Of a stretch of DNA of 64,000 bases, positions 1-11,242 are shown piece after piece; position 1 is the stretch's first letter, and every line of letters begins with the position of its first letter. The position numbers and the translations under genes are program-made. The notes beneath the pieces were generated by a model. The model was not told the origin of the DNA. It searched no databases and saw only the letters and a program-made list of their open reading frames with translations. The stretch comes from Adiantum capillus-veneris (lineage: Eukaryota; Streptophyta; Polypodiopsida; Polypodiales; Pteridaceae), in the NCBI GenBank assembly GCA_014529385.2, contig CM043966.1:104049087-104113086 (forward strand), written 5' to 3'.

Positions 1-1344
1 AGTTTGAAAAAATTATAGCATCTAAATTGGCAATGACACAACTTTATAAGTTTTATGTATTCTTAGAAACTTAGATGAATGTAACTATGGAAAGTGTAGA
101 TAAAAGGAAGTAGTACACCTGATATAATGGAGAACATCCGTTGTAACATGTAAACATCCATTGTCGTTGTCCTTTGAAGGATTCCTTATGTAGTCACAAA
201 CTGCAGAATAGTCCCCACCAAACATCCACCTCCCACAAGCACATCAGTGGGATAAAATAACTTTGCTAATCACTAAACTCTAAAATAGAAACACTCCTAT
301 CGTACTAATCCTACCTACCTCCATCACTCGAGTCATGAGGATCAAAGTAAGTGGAGGTTGGAGAGCACCGTCGGTAGCTCTAAGACTAAACCTCCATCCT
401 CATCATCAAGGTAGGTGTAATCCTCTTCGGTAAGGCCGTGTGTCTCGTATATCTATTCACTATTATTGTCCTCGTCCTCTTCCATGCAGATAGTATTAGG
501 AATGTCACAAGGCGTGCATACTCAGCTTGGGCAAAAGAGTAAACTTGGGCAATTAGGCTAACTTCCTGGATAGAATAGGGATCCATCGTAGTCAAGAGGC
601 CAGCCACTCTAACTCCTCAACATTTCTCTCACAAGTGAGTGTTTCAACCGAATTCCATTGAGAGGAAATATGGGATAACATAAATGTGTTACTTGGGACA
701 TGTAAAAATAATATTTGTAGGAATCAGCCATATTAGTGAACACAAGTAGAGGATGGATAGGTGTTTAATGACATAGGTTTTTGTTTCAATTTACCTGAGG
801 TGACATGTGCAGGTCCGGGTCAATGATTTTGACTAGCATTGTGCACATTCATTTGCAAATTGCTCTTGCTCTTTACTATTTTTTGTTTCGTTTTAAACAA
901 GGGTGGTTAGTTACTATATATATATACATACACACACAATCCCTAAAATAAGAAAGCTCAAGGGTCAGGGAAAGAAGGGTAAGAGAGAAATAATCCAATA
1001 GGCTAACGTGAATGAAGACTTCCCCCCTTCCTTGGGTAGATCATACTTTAAAAGGGTGTCATCACCTTTTGGAACCATCTATTCCAATTAGTAATAGGTG
1101 AGGATTTTAGCCAATAGTTCTCTATTACCTTGGGTGCCTCATCGAGTTGCAAGGGTGGTAAGGTATTCTCCATGAACAAACTGGAAGTAGTGCATCAGGT
1201 AATAATTGAACAATAGGAGGTGTCGAATCTTTTGTAGCTTCATGGATGCTGCCTATGGTAGGTGAAGGTTGTGTAGAAGCTTTTACCTCTATAAATGCAT
1301 TACATGAGGAGCTAGAAGCTTCATGGAACTCCCCCTTTCCTGAG
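1..1344. other. Unassigned, AT-rich remnant
   Basis: No convincing gene. A 73-codon minus-strand frame at 386-607 has no recognisable motif but could be a further piece of element C. A TA/CA simple repeat lies near 917-938. The rest is probably decayed retroelement sequence downstream of the element C protease. Confidence 0.4.
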
Positions 1345-1745
1345 CTAAGCCGAATAGATTGGTTTTCCTTGGAACCAAACTAGCTCTAGAATAGGTGTGT
1401 CGCATTCTGTGATCTTTCCCTTCCCACGATCTTCCATCAATTTTGGAATCACAAGGTTTGATTCACATGGTTTCATAGGGGATAGGGAAGGACACAATTT
1501 ACGTTTAGGTACCCAGATTCGATCATTTCCATCATAGTAGCCTTGGCTTCTAATAGTTGTTTGGGAATCCAACACGATTTGGTTTTCACCTTCTTAACCT
1601 GAGTGGAAACCTTCCTTTGAGTTTTCCTTTGTGAATTAACTTGAACCATAGGGGGGTCCGATAACGATACCTTGCGGATCCATTGATATGTACCCTTGGT
1701 CAGATCACGTGGAACCTTTGATGTAGAATTATCTGTTGTAGCCAT
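1345..1745 (-). pseudogene. Element C lysine-rich tail, frame-shifted
   Basis: Two overlapping minus-strand frames share a basic stretch (QVKKVKTKSCWIPKQ) and then switch frame. The basic block followed by a W-I-P/K motif resembles the basic stretch of element A at 63840-63950 (LVKVNDLVWIKDKK), which also lies downstream of a retropepsin-like region. I infer this is the matching part of element C. It is broken by at least one frameshift. Confidence 0.35.
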
Positions 1746-1852
1746 GGAAGTTGATTATTTAGAGGGTTGTGCTATTGGCAAGGATGATGTGACTTTTTGG
1801 ATTGGCAATATTTTGTTGTTTTTTGTGTTAAGAAGAGGTGAGATTTCAAGTG

Positions 1853-2216
1853 TTATCCTTGAGCCGTAGGACTATGAGCTGGTTTTTGCATTGTGATACT
1901 CTCGATCTCCCAATCAATATTACATATGACTGCAAACATCCATTTGTGCCCCAGGTTTATATTACCCTCCATAGTACCAACAAGCATGAGCAAAAATCTT
2001 TGAGCCACGGTTCCATTTTCATTAATAGCAGGAGTGTGTGGGATTTCAAAAATAGTGGTCTTTGTTTTATTGACACCCTTGACTTGGATAGTGCTTGTGG
2101 ATAGGGATGGTTTTCCTAGTTGACACCAAACTCCATAGGATAACAAATTATATTGAGCTCCTGTATCCAATAATGTGTTATATAGTAGTCTCCCATAGAG
2201 GCTATTTAGTTCAATT
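1853..2216 (-). pseudogene. Retropepsin-like aspartic protease, second copy in C
   Basis: The frame contains TLLDTGAQYNLLSYGVW, a good retropepsin active-site signature (hydrophobic-hydrophobic-D-T-G-A), followed by a hydrophobic strand region. It resembles the protease region of element A at 63120-63420, where the D-T-G is changed to D-L-Q but N-L-M-S-F/Y follows in the same way. A TGA interrupts the frame just upstream. It lies about 0.7 kb downstream of another retropepsin-like domain, so C either carried two proteases or is a composite. Confidence 0.6.
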
Positions 2217-2513
2217 GGATATCATAGAGGTGGCTCAAATTCCAATGAATCATCATGAGTGTCTTAAAAAAACACTTCCATGATTCCCATATTAGCCTCT
2301 CTTTGGCGTTTAAGAAGTTGTTATCTTTCTTGAGCCTCAACTCTTACTTGGATGTTTTTAAGCTCTGCCTATTCTTTGGCTGCTTTCTTTTGATGGATGG
2401 CTTGTATTCTAGTATGCAAATTTGCTGGATATCATCGCCTCTTATTTCTTTTACTCTTCTTGTCTAATTTTTTATAACGGCCAATCTCTAGTGAAGAGTC
2501 ACTATATGGATCG

Positions 2514-2939
2514 CTACGTACCTGTGTCTTCTGCTCCCTTGGATAGATTGTCATATAGGGTACCATTGGACCCTGAATGGTTTGTCCCCATATTTTCACT
2601 AAGATTTAACTCAAATTCTTTGTCCTTGGAGTCAGTTTCAATTAATGATTCTGACCCCAAATTGTGTGGGCTAAAGTCTTGTGAGACGCTACGGGTTCCA
2701 ATGCTAGTCAAACCTTCAGCTTGTAGCATTTCACCCCCCTCAGGTGTTACCCAGGTTGTCCCCCTATTTCCCCAAGTGTCTATGGTTGCTATTAAGTGGA
2801 CCCAATCCACATTGTCTGACTCAATCATCCCAGGTAGAACATCCATATAAGGAGAATCTTCCACAACATCAGTGTCCATTTTACATGTGTAAAAATACTG
2901 CAATGGGGCCGAGTGAAGTGGTGTCAGATCTATGATCAA
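2514..2939 (-). pseudogene. Element C linker region, acidic
   Basis: An open minus-strand frame of 141 codons without a recognisable domain, lying between the two protease-like regions. It is rich in D, E, S and T, like the linker between protease and reverse transcriptase in gypsy elements. I see no catalytic motif. It probably belongs to the element C polyprotein. Confidence 0.35.
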
Positions 2940-3615
2940 TTATAAATGTGTTTCCTAGAGGATGTGCTTGACCAGTTACAAGATACACACGAATGACAAA
3001 ATCTTGGAACTGCAAGTAGACATGGTTTTTAGACCAGTCATGCACCATTTTTGCTTCCCTCATGAAAGGACGTCCTAAGATCATCTCAGATGCCATAGTG
3101 TGCTTGGAGAAATCCATAACTATGAAGGTATTTCTTATTTTATATCCAAAGATCTTGATCTTGAGATCTTCTAGCATCCCAATAGGTTTAACAATAGACC
3201 CATTGGCCATCTTTACTACTATGGTTGTGGTCCCAAGGTGAGGTCTTCCCATAGTTTCCCTACAACTTTTAGTCACAATGCTAACCCCAATGCCGCCATC
3301 AAGGATTTCCTTCACAATTAATCCCTTGGTTGTGATTGGTATGGTTTCATTGTATTCATCGCCCTCAAAGTATTGTCCCAACTTGTTAACATTATTTCTA
3401 CAAAAAGGGTTGGGTTGTGGATCTAAGTGTTCCTCTATTGGCATCTCTCTAGCTCCATCCATGTGTACAAATTGTGGTAGTCTCACCTTCAATTTTCCAT
3501 TGAGGAAATCTCTAAGAGCTAAGAATAGCTCAGGGTCTCCATATAGTTTGGACATGATGGTTGTTCTAACTTCTGAATCCATGAAATCCATCAGCTTGGC
3601 AATATTTAACGGCAC
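2881..3615 (-). pseudogene. Element C gag end and retropepsin-like protease
   Basis: A 244-codon frame. Its N-terminal half (KLMDFMDSEVRTTIMSKL, then a P-rich stretch) joins in frame to element C sequence on the far side of G1. The middle has EILDGGIGVSIVTKSCRE, where the retropepsin D-S/T-G is D-G-G, then MILGRPFM, the usual second conserved motif (I-L-G-R-P) of plant gypsy proteases, and DWSKNHVYL. The D-G-G variant also occurs in G1. In C it is probably inactive, since the surrounding polyprotein is broken. Confidence 0.65.
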
Positions 3616-3640
3616 CTTTTAGGCGTTAGTCCCTTGACGT

Positions 3641-4774
3641 TGTGAGCGGGATGAAAACACACACAGTGCCTCTATAACGACCCGACACACACTCTTGGAA
3701 AGATACACACACACACTATGGGGCACCACTCGGCTTAGACAACACACCTGGCCGAGACAGGGAACACACCTCTGGAGTGAGAGGAGAGAAACTATCCACT
3801 TGTCCACTCCACACAGACACACACACACACCCAAAAAACTCAGCTCAAAAGAGGAGAATTTCTGATGTTTAGATACAATTGAGCTTGGGCCAACACCAAT
3901 GGGGCAAACAGCTCACACAATATGGGTAAAAGATACCAGATACAATCACAAATTGGAGAAGAAGCTTCACTCACCGGAGAAGATTACACAGAAAAACAGC
4001 AGAAAAAGAGTGAGGAATTTGGCAAAATGGACAGCTCCATCGCGTCCGGAACGGCCCAAAACCCCAGTCTACAATGTCAAAGTGCTCAAATCCGACATCG
4101 GATGAGCAGTTTACGGTCAAAACAGGCTCCAAAAACCCAAAAAACACACCTGCGGCTGTTCCTCCTCTCTTCTCCACGTTTTTTCTGGTCTTCTCTCAGT
4201 TTTCTCAGTTCCCACACTTAGCTTTATTAGTTGGGCACCCTTGGCCTTTTAGATGACCTCAAACGGACCCCGAACAGGCCAAAAACTGACCTCGTAGTGC
4301 ATAGTTGTCACCTTTTTGCATCATTGGCACACCTGGCACTCAGCTTTTTCCAATAATGCGTCTTGCAACCACGTGAAGTGGCCCCAAAAAGTGGTCCTAA
4401 TGATGACCTTTCTTCATAACTCTCACAAGAAAACACCCACGTTGTGTCCGTATTCATCCACGTGCAAATATTGACCCCGTTCGGCCTCCTGACGCCACTA
4501 GATGCTATCTGACGCACCTGCTGACCTCACGTCGTCGGCCCGCGGATAGCTTCCTCGAGAAGTTTTACGCGCTACCAAATCCTCCTTATTGTAGAAAAAA
4601 CACAATGGTATTGGTAATAGTGAAAATCGATGCACTATGTACACCTTGACCTACCTGTACACATGTGGGCCCCACGTAACCACCTGGCTAAGGAAAATGG
4701 GCAATCCTTTATTTGATGCACCATGCATGTATATGTACATATGCGCAATCCATTGCTCCAATAAACTTCTGACA
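3641..4774 (-). repeat. G1 3' LTR
   Basis: 1134 bp, starting TGTGAGCGGG and ending CTTCTGACA in plus-strand order. By eye it differs from the other LTR at about 20 sites plus indels, giving roughly 98% identity. It lacks the internal duplication of about 115 bp seen in the right LTR. A CA-repeat lies near 3815-3832. The polypurine tract is probably the purine-rich stretch just inside it (plus-strand CCTATCCCCTAGCC, 4782-4795). Confidence 0.93.
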
Positions 4775-4802
4775 TAATTTGCCTATCCCCTAGCCTGCTA
4801 GA

Positions 4803-7800
4803 TCATTCATGATCAGCAGCAGCAAAGAGAGATATGAGACTCGCCGCATCACAGGTCTCCTCATCCCTCACCAACACTCCTGGATCCACATACAGCTCAT
4901 CCTGCTCGACCATCATCAACCTGGCATGATACAATTTAAGACGCAATCCATTTACCCTTGACTTATGTAAAACACCATCCAGGTTAGCCAGCTGATATGT
5001 GCCATTTGGAAAACACTCTACTACCTTGAAAGGGCCTTCCCACTTAATTTGAAACTTCTTTTGGAAGGTGTTGTCCAGCTTACTATTGTAGTGCAAAACC
5101 AAGTCATGTTTCTTGATACCCTTACTTTTGACCTTTTCATTTATCTTTGCCAAAGCCCTATCTTGCATCTGCCCATAATGTTCCAATGCACTCATCCTAT
5201 CCAACTGAACCTCTTGTAGTTGTAAGAGCCTCTCTTCAAATGCATCACTAGGCGGCCCAAGCAACTTCTCTAACATTTTGACCGCAGGCAACTCTACCTC
5301 CGCAGGCAATAGTGCTTCCTTTCCATACACCAAATGAAATGGAGTAAACCCTGTACCTGTCTTCACCGAAGTACGGTAAGCCCATAATGCACTAGGCAAT
5401 TCCAAATCCCAATTCTTTCCTTGGTGCTCTGTCACTTTCGAAAGAATCTGTACCAACTCACCATTGAATCTTTCATTTAAGCCATTACACTGTGGGTAAT
5501 AAGGAGTGGTATGCTGGTGCCTAATCTTCATCTTTGCACATAAAAAATCTAGCAATTTAGCTCTAAAGCCAGGCCCCTTATCTGAAAGTAGCTCCAGTGG
5601 AACCCCAAACTTGCAACATATTTCATCATGCACAAATTTTGCCACATCCTTTGCAGTGATCTGTTTTACTGCTATAGCCTCTGCCCATCTAGAGAGATAG
5701 TCCACTGCTGTCAAGATATAGCTTTTTCCCCTGCTTGTGATACGTAACGGGCCTATTGCATCAATCCCCCACTTTTCAAACACATCAAATGCCATAATGG
5801 TTTTTCGTAGCTCTGGCTTCAACACTCTCTTCCCAAATGCTTGACATCTATTGCAAGACCTACACCAATGGTGAACATCCTTGTGCAAACTAGGCCATAC
5901 ATACCCCTCTTGCAAAATCTTATGCAAGGTGATCTTTAGAGCAAAATGGCCACCACATGCGCCTTCATGATTCTCTTCCAACACTCTGTAAAGCTCCTCC
6001 CGCCAAGGTACACGTCTCAACACGAGATCAACCCCTTTCATGTATAAGACATCACCAATCAATTTGTACCTGTATGCTCTACGCACAAAGCCATACTTCT
6101 TAGACTTCTGAATCTCTGTTGGAATGATTCTTGTTAGCAAAAACTCCTCTTCTTGAGCCAAACTTTCCCGGCCATGATAAAGAGGTAAATTGGTCCTCAA
6201 TACGAATAGCTCCTCAATCATGCCTTGAGCTGCTGCATGTGCCTCTCCATTTAGAGCACGTTCAATGTGTCTGATGCTCCATGCTTCAAACTTTTTTAAC
6301 AGGCCTTTAATTCTAAAGCACATTTCCTTCAATGAGGTGTTTTTGCTCTTCCACACACCCAGCACTTGCTTCACCACTAACAAGGCATCACCTTTTATGC
6401 TCAACCTTCGAATCCCATGCTTCAAACAAATGTGTAATCCAGCTTCCAAAGTAGCATATTCAGCCTCATTGTTGCTATGAGCATCCAATTTGAACCCTCT
6501 CGTGCATACTAGCTTCCCCTCTGGATCATAAAGTGCTATACCCCCTGAAGCTGCATCGTGGCTCTTTCTGTATGAACCATCAAAGAACAACACATGTGCA
6601 TTGCTGATCTGTGGCACTTCTTCAACTACCTTTCTCACCACCTCTTCCTTAACAATAAGGGGATTCTCCTTGTAGGTCAACAAATCAGCTAGGGTAGCCC
6701 TTGTACTATCTTCCACTAGAAAAGAGAACTCAAACTCTTGCAGCTCAATTACCCATTTCTTCACCACATTTGACATGTTAATACCATTAATTAATTGTGG
6801 CAAAAAGGCATAACTCGTCAAGAAAACAAAAGGCCGTGGTAGCAAGTAATGACGAAATCGTCGACAAGCAAATATTACACTGGCCATCACTAGCTCTACT
6901 TCCGATAACTTTCTCTCCGCTACCAACTTCACTCGGCTTGCACAATACAGTGGCCTCATATAATGGCTGCCCTTCCCCTTTTGCAATAGCATGGCTCCAA
7001 TGGCATCATCCCCTACTGATGGATTTACATAAAAAACTTTCTCCCAATCAGGAGCCTGCATGGCTGACAAACCCCCTAACACCTCTTTCACCTCTTGAAA
7101 CACTTCTTCACACTTGTCATCCCATTGCAATGGATCATGCTTTGCCACTTGCTTTAATGGATAAAGAAGCTGCGAAGACAATGGAATAAACCGTGCCATG
7201 TACTTCACTTTGTGTATAAAGGTTGCCAATTGCTTCGTACTCGTAGGTGATGGAAGAAGAATAATAGACTTAACCTTGTCTGGATCAGCCTCAATGCCAT
7301 TTTCTGACACCATATGGCCCAATAACTTCACCCTTGGCTGTGCTAGATGACATTTCTTTGGATTTAGTTGTCCTCCACATTCATCATATCGAGCCAATAC
7401 CATCTGTAGCTTCTCATGGTGATCAGCCCTACTGCTATAGACACAGAAGTCATCCATAAAAGCTTTAACACAACTACCAATGAATGGTTCCAACACCCAA
7501 TTTTCTCTCTCTTGATAGAAGGAAGGTCCATTTGACAACCCAAATGGCAATACTGTGTAGCAATAGCAGCCCCATGGCGTAATAAAAGTTGTCTTTGTGC
7601 GGTCTTTAAGAGCAATCTTCAATTGAAAATAGCTTGAAAAACCATCACACACACTGTACCTCTCATAACCTGCCACTGAATCCAAGATCTGATCGATGAA
7701 TGGAAGAGGATATGGGTTCTTCTTAGTGGCTGCGTTTAAGGGTTTAAAATCCACACAAATTCTCCACTTCCCATCCTTCTTTGGACTGACTAAAACTGGA

Positions 7801-8312
7801 CTCACCCATTCTGTGGTCTCCATTGGAACTATGAACCCTACCTTCAGTAACTTGTCCACCTCTACCCGCAAGGCTTCCATTTGCTCTTGACCCATCCTTC
7901 TTAGCCTTTGCCGCACTGGCTTAGCACCTTCTTTCAGCTCTATATGCATCTCTTCACCCTTGAACCCTCTGATCTCTTCATATGAAGTAATGAACAAATC
8001 AGGAAAACTAGCCAGCATATGCAAAAATATATCCTTCTCCATAGCTGAGAGGTCTCCACTAATCATTTGCGTCATTAATTCCTGCTTCTTTGACAACTCA
8101 ACCTTGGTTTGCATCAGCCCTTCAATCACTTCATAAGGCCCTTCACTTTCATCTTCAACTTCATTCGCAAATGCGACTAAACCACACTCCTGGATTTCTC
8201 TATCCATCAAAAGAAATGCAACATCAGCATCCTCATCACTGCTGGTAGTGCTATCACTGTCCTCATCTGTCACCGTGGAAGAGTCTTCATCACTAGACTC
8301 ATCCTCATCTCA
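4803..8312 (-). CDS. pol: G1 pol: reverse transcriptase, dual RNase H, integrase
   Basis: One open frame of about 1156 codons after a short acidic lead-in (residues numbered from 8273). RT: catalytic D210 in SVCDGFSSYF, LPFGLSNGPSFYQ at 242-254 and FMDDF at 272-276. First RNase H: the usual T-D-A-S is FYVNPSVG (414-421), so the catalytic D is lost. Second, archaeal-type RNase H: D565 (FFDGS), E603 (NNEAEY), D629 (KGDALL); the last N-x-x-A-D motif is NGEAHA, missing its D. Integrase: zinc site H769, H776, C804 and C807/C810, then D838, D898 and E934, a complete DDE triad. The tail carries the C-terminal domain common to plant gypsy integrases. No stops, so mobility may have been recent. Confidence 0.95.
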
Positions 8313-9136
8313 TAAAGCTCCTCTAATCGTTTTCTTGTGTCCATATTATAAAGCTTCTTGGTACCTATCTTTCCATAGAGGCTAATCGTACCATGTCGCC
8401 AATCTTGAACGGCTCCCACTGCACGTAACCATGGTCTGCCCAGTATAATAGGATATGCTCCCAACCCTGCTGGCATCACATGAAAATCAACCACTGCCTT
8501 TGCATCATATGCCTCCACTTCTAAGCTCTTTACAACACCCAAGCATTTTACTTTTTGATGGTTTGCCAATCTGATACGAAAACCTGACACCCCAGCCACT
8601 GTGAGACCCATCTTTTCAACACATGAGTGTGTTATGACGCATATTTGGGCTCCGCCATCCACATAACCTTGTCCCAAATTTTTTCCTTTTATGCCACACA
8701 TCTACTATTGGACAAATGTCTGGTAGCTCGTCCATTGCCAACACCTTCACTGAACCTCTCTCTGGCTCTTTCTCCATTGGGTTAACCATCCTCTTCCACT
8801 GTCGCTTTAGCTTAGGCACCATCTCTATAAGCTGCCCAAAAGTAACATCTCTCTTCCTGCTCGTCAGATCCTCCCTCAAGTCATAGCTTAATTGCCCATC
8901 CCCTAGTGGAAAATCTGAAACATGAAACTTTCGACGAGCTCTCCTTTTCCTCTTGGCCTTGACATCCTCGCCTTCATGGCTCTTTCCTTTCTTCTTACTA
9001 GGACCTGGGGCACTTCTTCCTTCCTTATCCTCTGTGGTCCTCTTCCCAATAGGCATCACTAATGTATCCTCTAGCTTTGATGCCTTCTCCAAGGTGACTA
9101 CACTTAGCACTTTTGTCTTTCCCTTTTCCTCCTGGG
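8270..9136 (-). pseudogene. G1 protease region with two frame changes
   Basis: Starts just after gag in a different frame with a basic, lysine-rich linker (KKKGKSHEGEDVKAKRKRR). Near 8690 the frame shifts, and the protease proper follows: GYVDGGAQICVITHSCVEKM with D-G-G at the active site, then PIILGRPWL and DWRHGTISL. A second one-base shift near 8312 leads into the acidic S/D/E stretch that opens the RT frame. Gag-to-protease frame changes may be natural in this lineage; the other two are probably mutations or sequencing errors. Confidence 0.8.
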
Positions 9137-10153
9137 TCAGTCCACTGGTTCCTTCGTTCCCTTAATTTCGATGCCATAATCATTTGACCTAGTTAGCACC
9201 TGTCTTGGCAATGGATACATGTCTCCCCCCATCCTTGGTGGCTTATCACATTGCGGGCTGATGTGACCCAACTCTCCACAATTATAACATGTGGGCGTCT
9301 GCCTCCAAAACCTACCATTGCTTTGTCCAACACCATTCCTAGGCCTTTCTTCACCTCCTTGCTGATTTGCAAACCTCCCTCGACCTCGATTATTTCCCAC
9401 TTGACCTAGCATGTTTAGGCTGAGATTCTTCATCAAATCTACCATTTGCCTCATGTCTTGCCTTAGCCCATCATCTTGCATTGCTGTAGTGACCACTGCT
9501 GGCATAACTTGAGTAGTAACAGGAACTACTAGTTCATGATGAACCCCTGACATGCGCCCTTGTAAAGACTCTATAGGCTGAAATTCAGACCTCATTGGCA
9601 AAGAATCCACCCCTAACTGGCTCATTTTCCTCAGCTTCCACTCTTTGTTCCTTGCTACCTCTAGTGCATCTTCATATGTACTGGGCTTCCTTAGCTCCAC
9701 TCTCCAACGTATATTCTCCCAAAGAACAGCCAAGAACCTATCCTTCTTCATCATGTCAGGCGGGGGTACCCGTGGTGCTAAAGCCTTGCACATTCGCTCC
9801 CATGCCAATGAAAACTTACGTATGTACGCATCTATTGGCTCACCTTCCTTTTGCACCAAAGCCTGTACTTCTTGCCACACCTTGTCAGGATCTTCTATCT
9901 TCACAAACTCCACTTCCAACCCATGTCGTAGATTGTCCCAACTCAACCTTACAGGTGGATCAGCCACATGCAACTCCTCTTCAAATGCTTTAGACCAAAC
10001 TCGTGCATCACTCTTCAAACAAATTTGGAGAAGGCGTAACATTTGCGTAGGGTCATGAATCTGGTTGCTAATGCAGGCAACCTCCATCTTTTCCAAAAAT
10101 TCTTCCACATCTTCATCACTTCTTCCATGAAACTCCGGATAAGAGAAAGCCAT
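9137..10153 (-). CDS. gag: G1 gag (capsid and nucleocapsid)
   Basis: 339 codons from the Met at 10153 (MAFSYPEFHGRSDEDVEEF). The frame is open further upstream, but this Met matches the start of gag-like MAFPNFFGRS in element E. It contains the plant gypsy retrotrans-gag region (ARVWSKAFEEEL, then LRHGLEVEFVK and YIRKFSLAWERM), a basic region, and one zinc knuckle CYNCGELGHISPQC. It should form virus-like particles and bind element RNA. It ends with a TGA at 9137, and the protease continues in another frame, so pol expression would need frameshifting or a fix. Confidence 0.92.
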   Translation of the reverse strand: MAFSYPEFHGRSDEDVEEFLEKMEVACISNQIHDPTQMLRLLQICLKSDARVWSKAFEEELHVADPPVRLSWDNLRHGLEVEFVKIEDPDKVWQEVQALVQKEGEPIDAYIRKFSLAWERMCKALAPRVPPPDMMKKDRFLAVLWENIRWRVELRKPSTYEDALEVARNKEWKLRKMSQLGVDSLPMRSEFQPIESLQGRMSGVHHELVVPVTTQVMPAVVTTAMQDDGLRQDMRQMVDLMKNLSLNMLGQVGNNRGRGRFANQQGGEERPRNGVGQSNGRFWRQTPTCYNCGELGHISPQCDKPPRMGGDMYPLPRQVLTRSNDYGIEIKGTKEPVD

Positions 10154-10256
10154 GGCTACCCCAGTTACAATGCTTTGAGAACCCCTTCGAACACACGTGC
10201 AAGAACTCAAAAACTTTTGACTGACTCAATCCCAGAAACTTCAGTGGAGCTCAACT

Positions 10257-10484
10257 TTAGATAAGGACAAACACATGCACATCAAATGAGTTTTCATAGT
10301 TGATCATCGGAATTACAACAGGCAAAGGACATTCCAGTATCTCTCTTAATCTTCTTGGCCCGAACATAAAGACTAAGCGCTGCTGGAAAAAAATCTTCCT
10401 GGACACATGAACATTTATCTGAATTCTTCGAGTTAAATGAAAAGGAGTGAACTGAGGGCCATTTTGATCATCCATTAAAGCCAA
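10257..10484 (-). CDS. G1 leader protein frame upstream of gag
   Basis: A 75-codon frame between primer site and gag. It matches leader frames in E (58968-59177, and more weakly 58746-58958) and E' (22753-22959). Shared pattern: V-x-V/I-x-x-x-K-I-x-x-Q-Q, then F-G-x-x-x-L-x-E-I-L, P-x-P-x-x-x-P-I/M and S-F-D-V-x-I/V. The match extends upstream of the Met (ASWLALMDDQN against SSWKFVINAPM), so the true start is unclear. Conservation at protein level in three diverged elements argues that it is coding. Some Tat-lineage elements such as Ogre are known to carry an extra frame upstream of gag; whether this is homologous is unknown. Confidence 0.6.
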   Translation of the reverse strand: MALMDDQNGPQFTPFHLTRRIQINVHVSRKIFFQQRLVFMFGPRRLREILECPLPVVIPMINYENSFDVHVFVLI

Positions 10485-11096
10485 CCATGAAGCTCCGAAG
10501 AAAGCACACCTGTCTCAACCTCTGATTTTGCCAAAATTTCAGCAGCATAATAGCATAAATGGCTCAAAATACCAAAAAACCAGCCATCATAACTTGGGAA
10601 AATTTCGACAGAGTTTCCCCAGAAGTAGAGCAGTAGGAACCCAAAATATAGACTGTATCTGTATGCATAAACTGCCAACAATAGAACCCGAGCATCAAAT
10701 AGGACTCACTAGTACATAGCCTATGGCGAGGTCACAAAAAGGGTGCTCCAGCTACCTGTATCACCGAAAGGATCTCCACATTTGAGAATCCCCCAGCTCA
10801 ATAAAAACCTCACGCTATCGACCCTCACACGAAGGCTAATGCAAATCGCATATAGTCAAGTCTCAAAAATGACTATCTTCCAGACCAAGTCTCAGAAATG
10901 GCTGGGACTGCCAAATACAACCCAGTATGGCTCCACAAATGCGTACAATGGCAGTTTCCACAAGTAACGTACAATCCAGCAGACAATGCGCTCAAATAGG
11001 CGCCAAGTGATGCATTCCCACAACAACTGCAAGTGACATCACTGCTAGTATATCACTGTACTCCAGCTACCTGTACCTGTGTGAATCACCTGTAAC
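10485..11096 (-). other. G1 5' untranslated leader
   Basis: Between primer site and leader frame. I see no domain here. Short open frames exist, but none resembles the 156-codon leader frame of element E. Probably untranslated leader or packaging signal. Confidence 0.4.
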
Positions 11097-11204
11097 TGTA
11101 CCTGTCCCTGTAACCTGTAACCTGTAACCTGTAATCTGCAACCTGCAACCTGCAACCTGTAATCCCGAAGCTCGAAGCTCGAAGCTCGAAGCTCGAAGCA
11201 GAAG
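11097..11204. repeat. Short tandem repeats next to the G1 primer site
   Basis: Two simple arrays in the leader: about nine imperfect copies of a 7-mer of the type CCTGTAA at 11097-11162, then about five copies of a 7-mer CTCGAAG at 11167-11200. They lie within 20-120 bp of the primer site. They are not plant telomere repeats (TTTAGGG). Confidence 0.8.
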
Positions 11205-11218
11205 GTACTCGAAGAAGA

Positions 11219-11236
11219 TCCTCAGTGGGGGCACCA
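11219..11236 (-). promoter_or_regulatory. G1 primer-binding site
   Basis: Minus-strand TGGTGCCCCCACTGAGGA, starting TGG (complement of a tRNA CCA end) 6 nt from the 5' LTR. The same 18 bases stand beside the LTR heads at 51010 and 59765, and a close variant beside the one at 23719. It is not the tRNA-Asp-type or initiator-Met-type site seen elsewhere in the window. I could not assign the tRNA. Confidence 0.85.
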
Positions 11237-11242
11237 AAAGAA

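Larger units (their letters stand above)
1..3640 (-). mobile_element. Element C, 3' part (decayed LTR retroelement)
   Basis: This is the downstream half of a minus-strand retroelement whose upstream half lies at 12505 to about 16640. The halves belong together because the reading frame ending at 12505 (residues IKEMDIPSSPR) continues in the same frame at 3636 and below once element G1 and one copy of the ACGT target duplication are removed; one TAA lies just after the join. It contains two retropepsin-like regions and a lysine-rich tail. I recognise no reverse transcriptase in it. Many stops and frame changes show it is old and non-functional. Confidence 0.75.

Noticed and set aside
11097-11162. 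Heptamer repeats that resemble interstitial telomere sequence
   Set aside because: The unit is of the type CCTGTAA, not TTTAGGG/CCCTAAA, and it lies inside the G1 leader.
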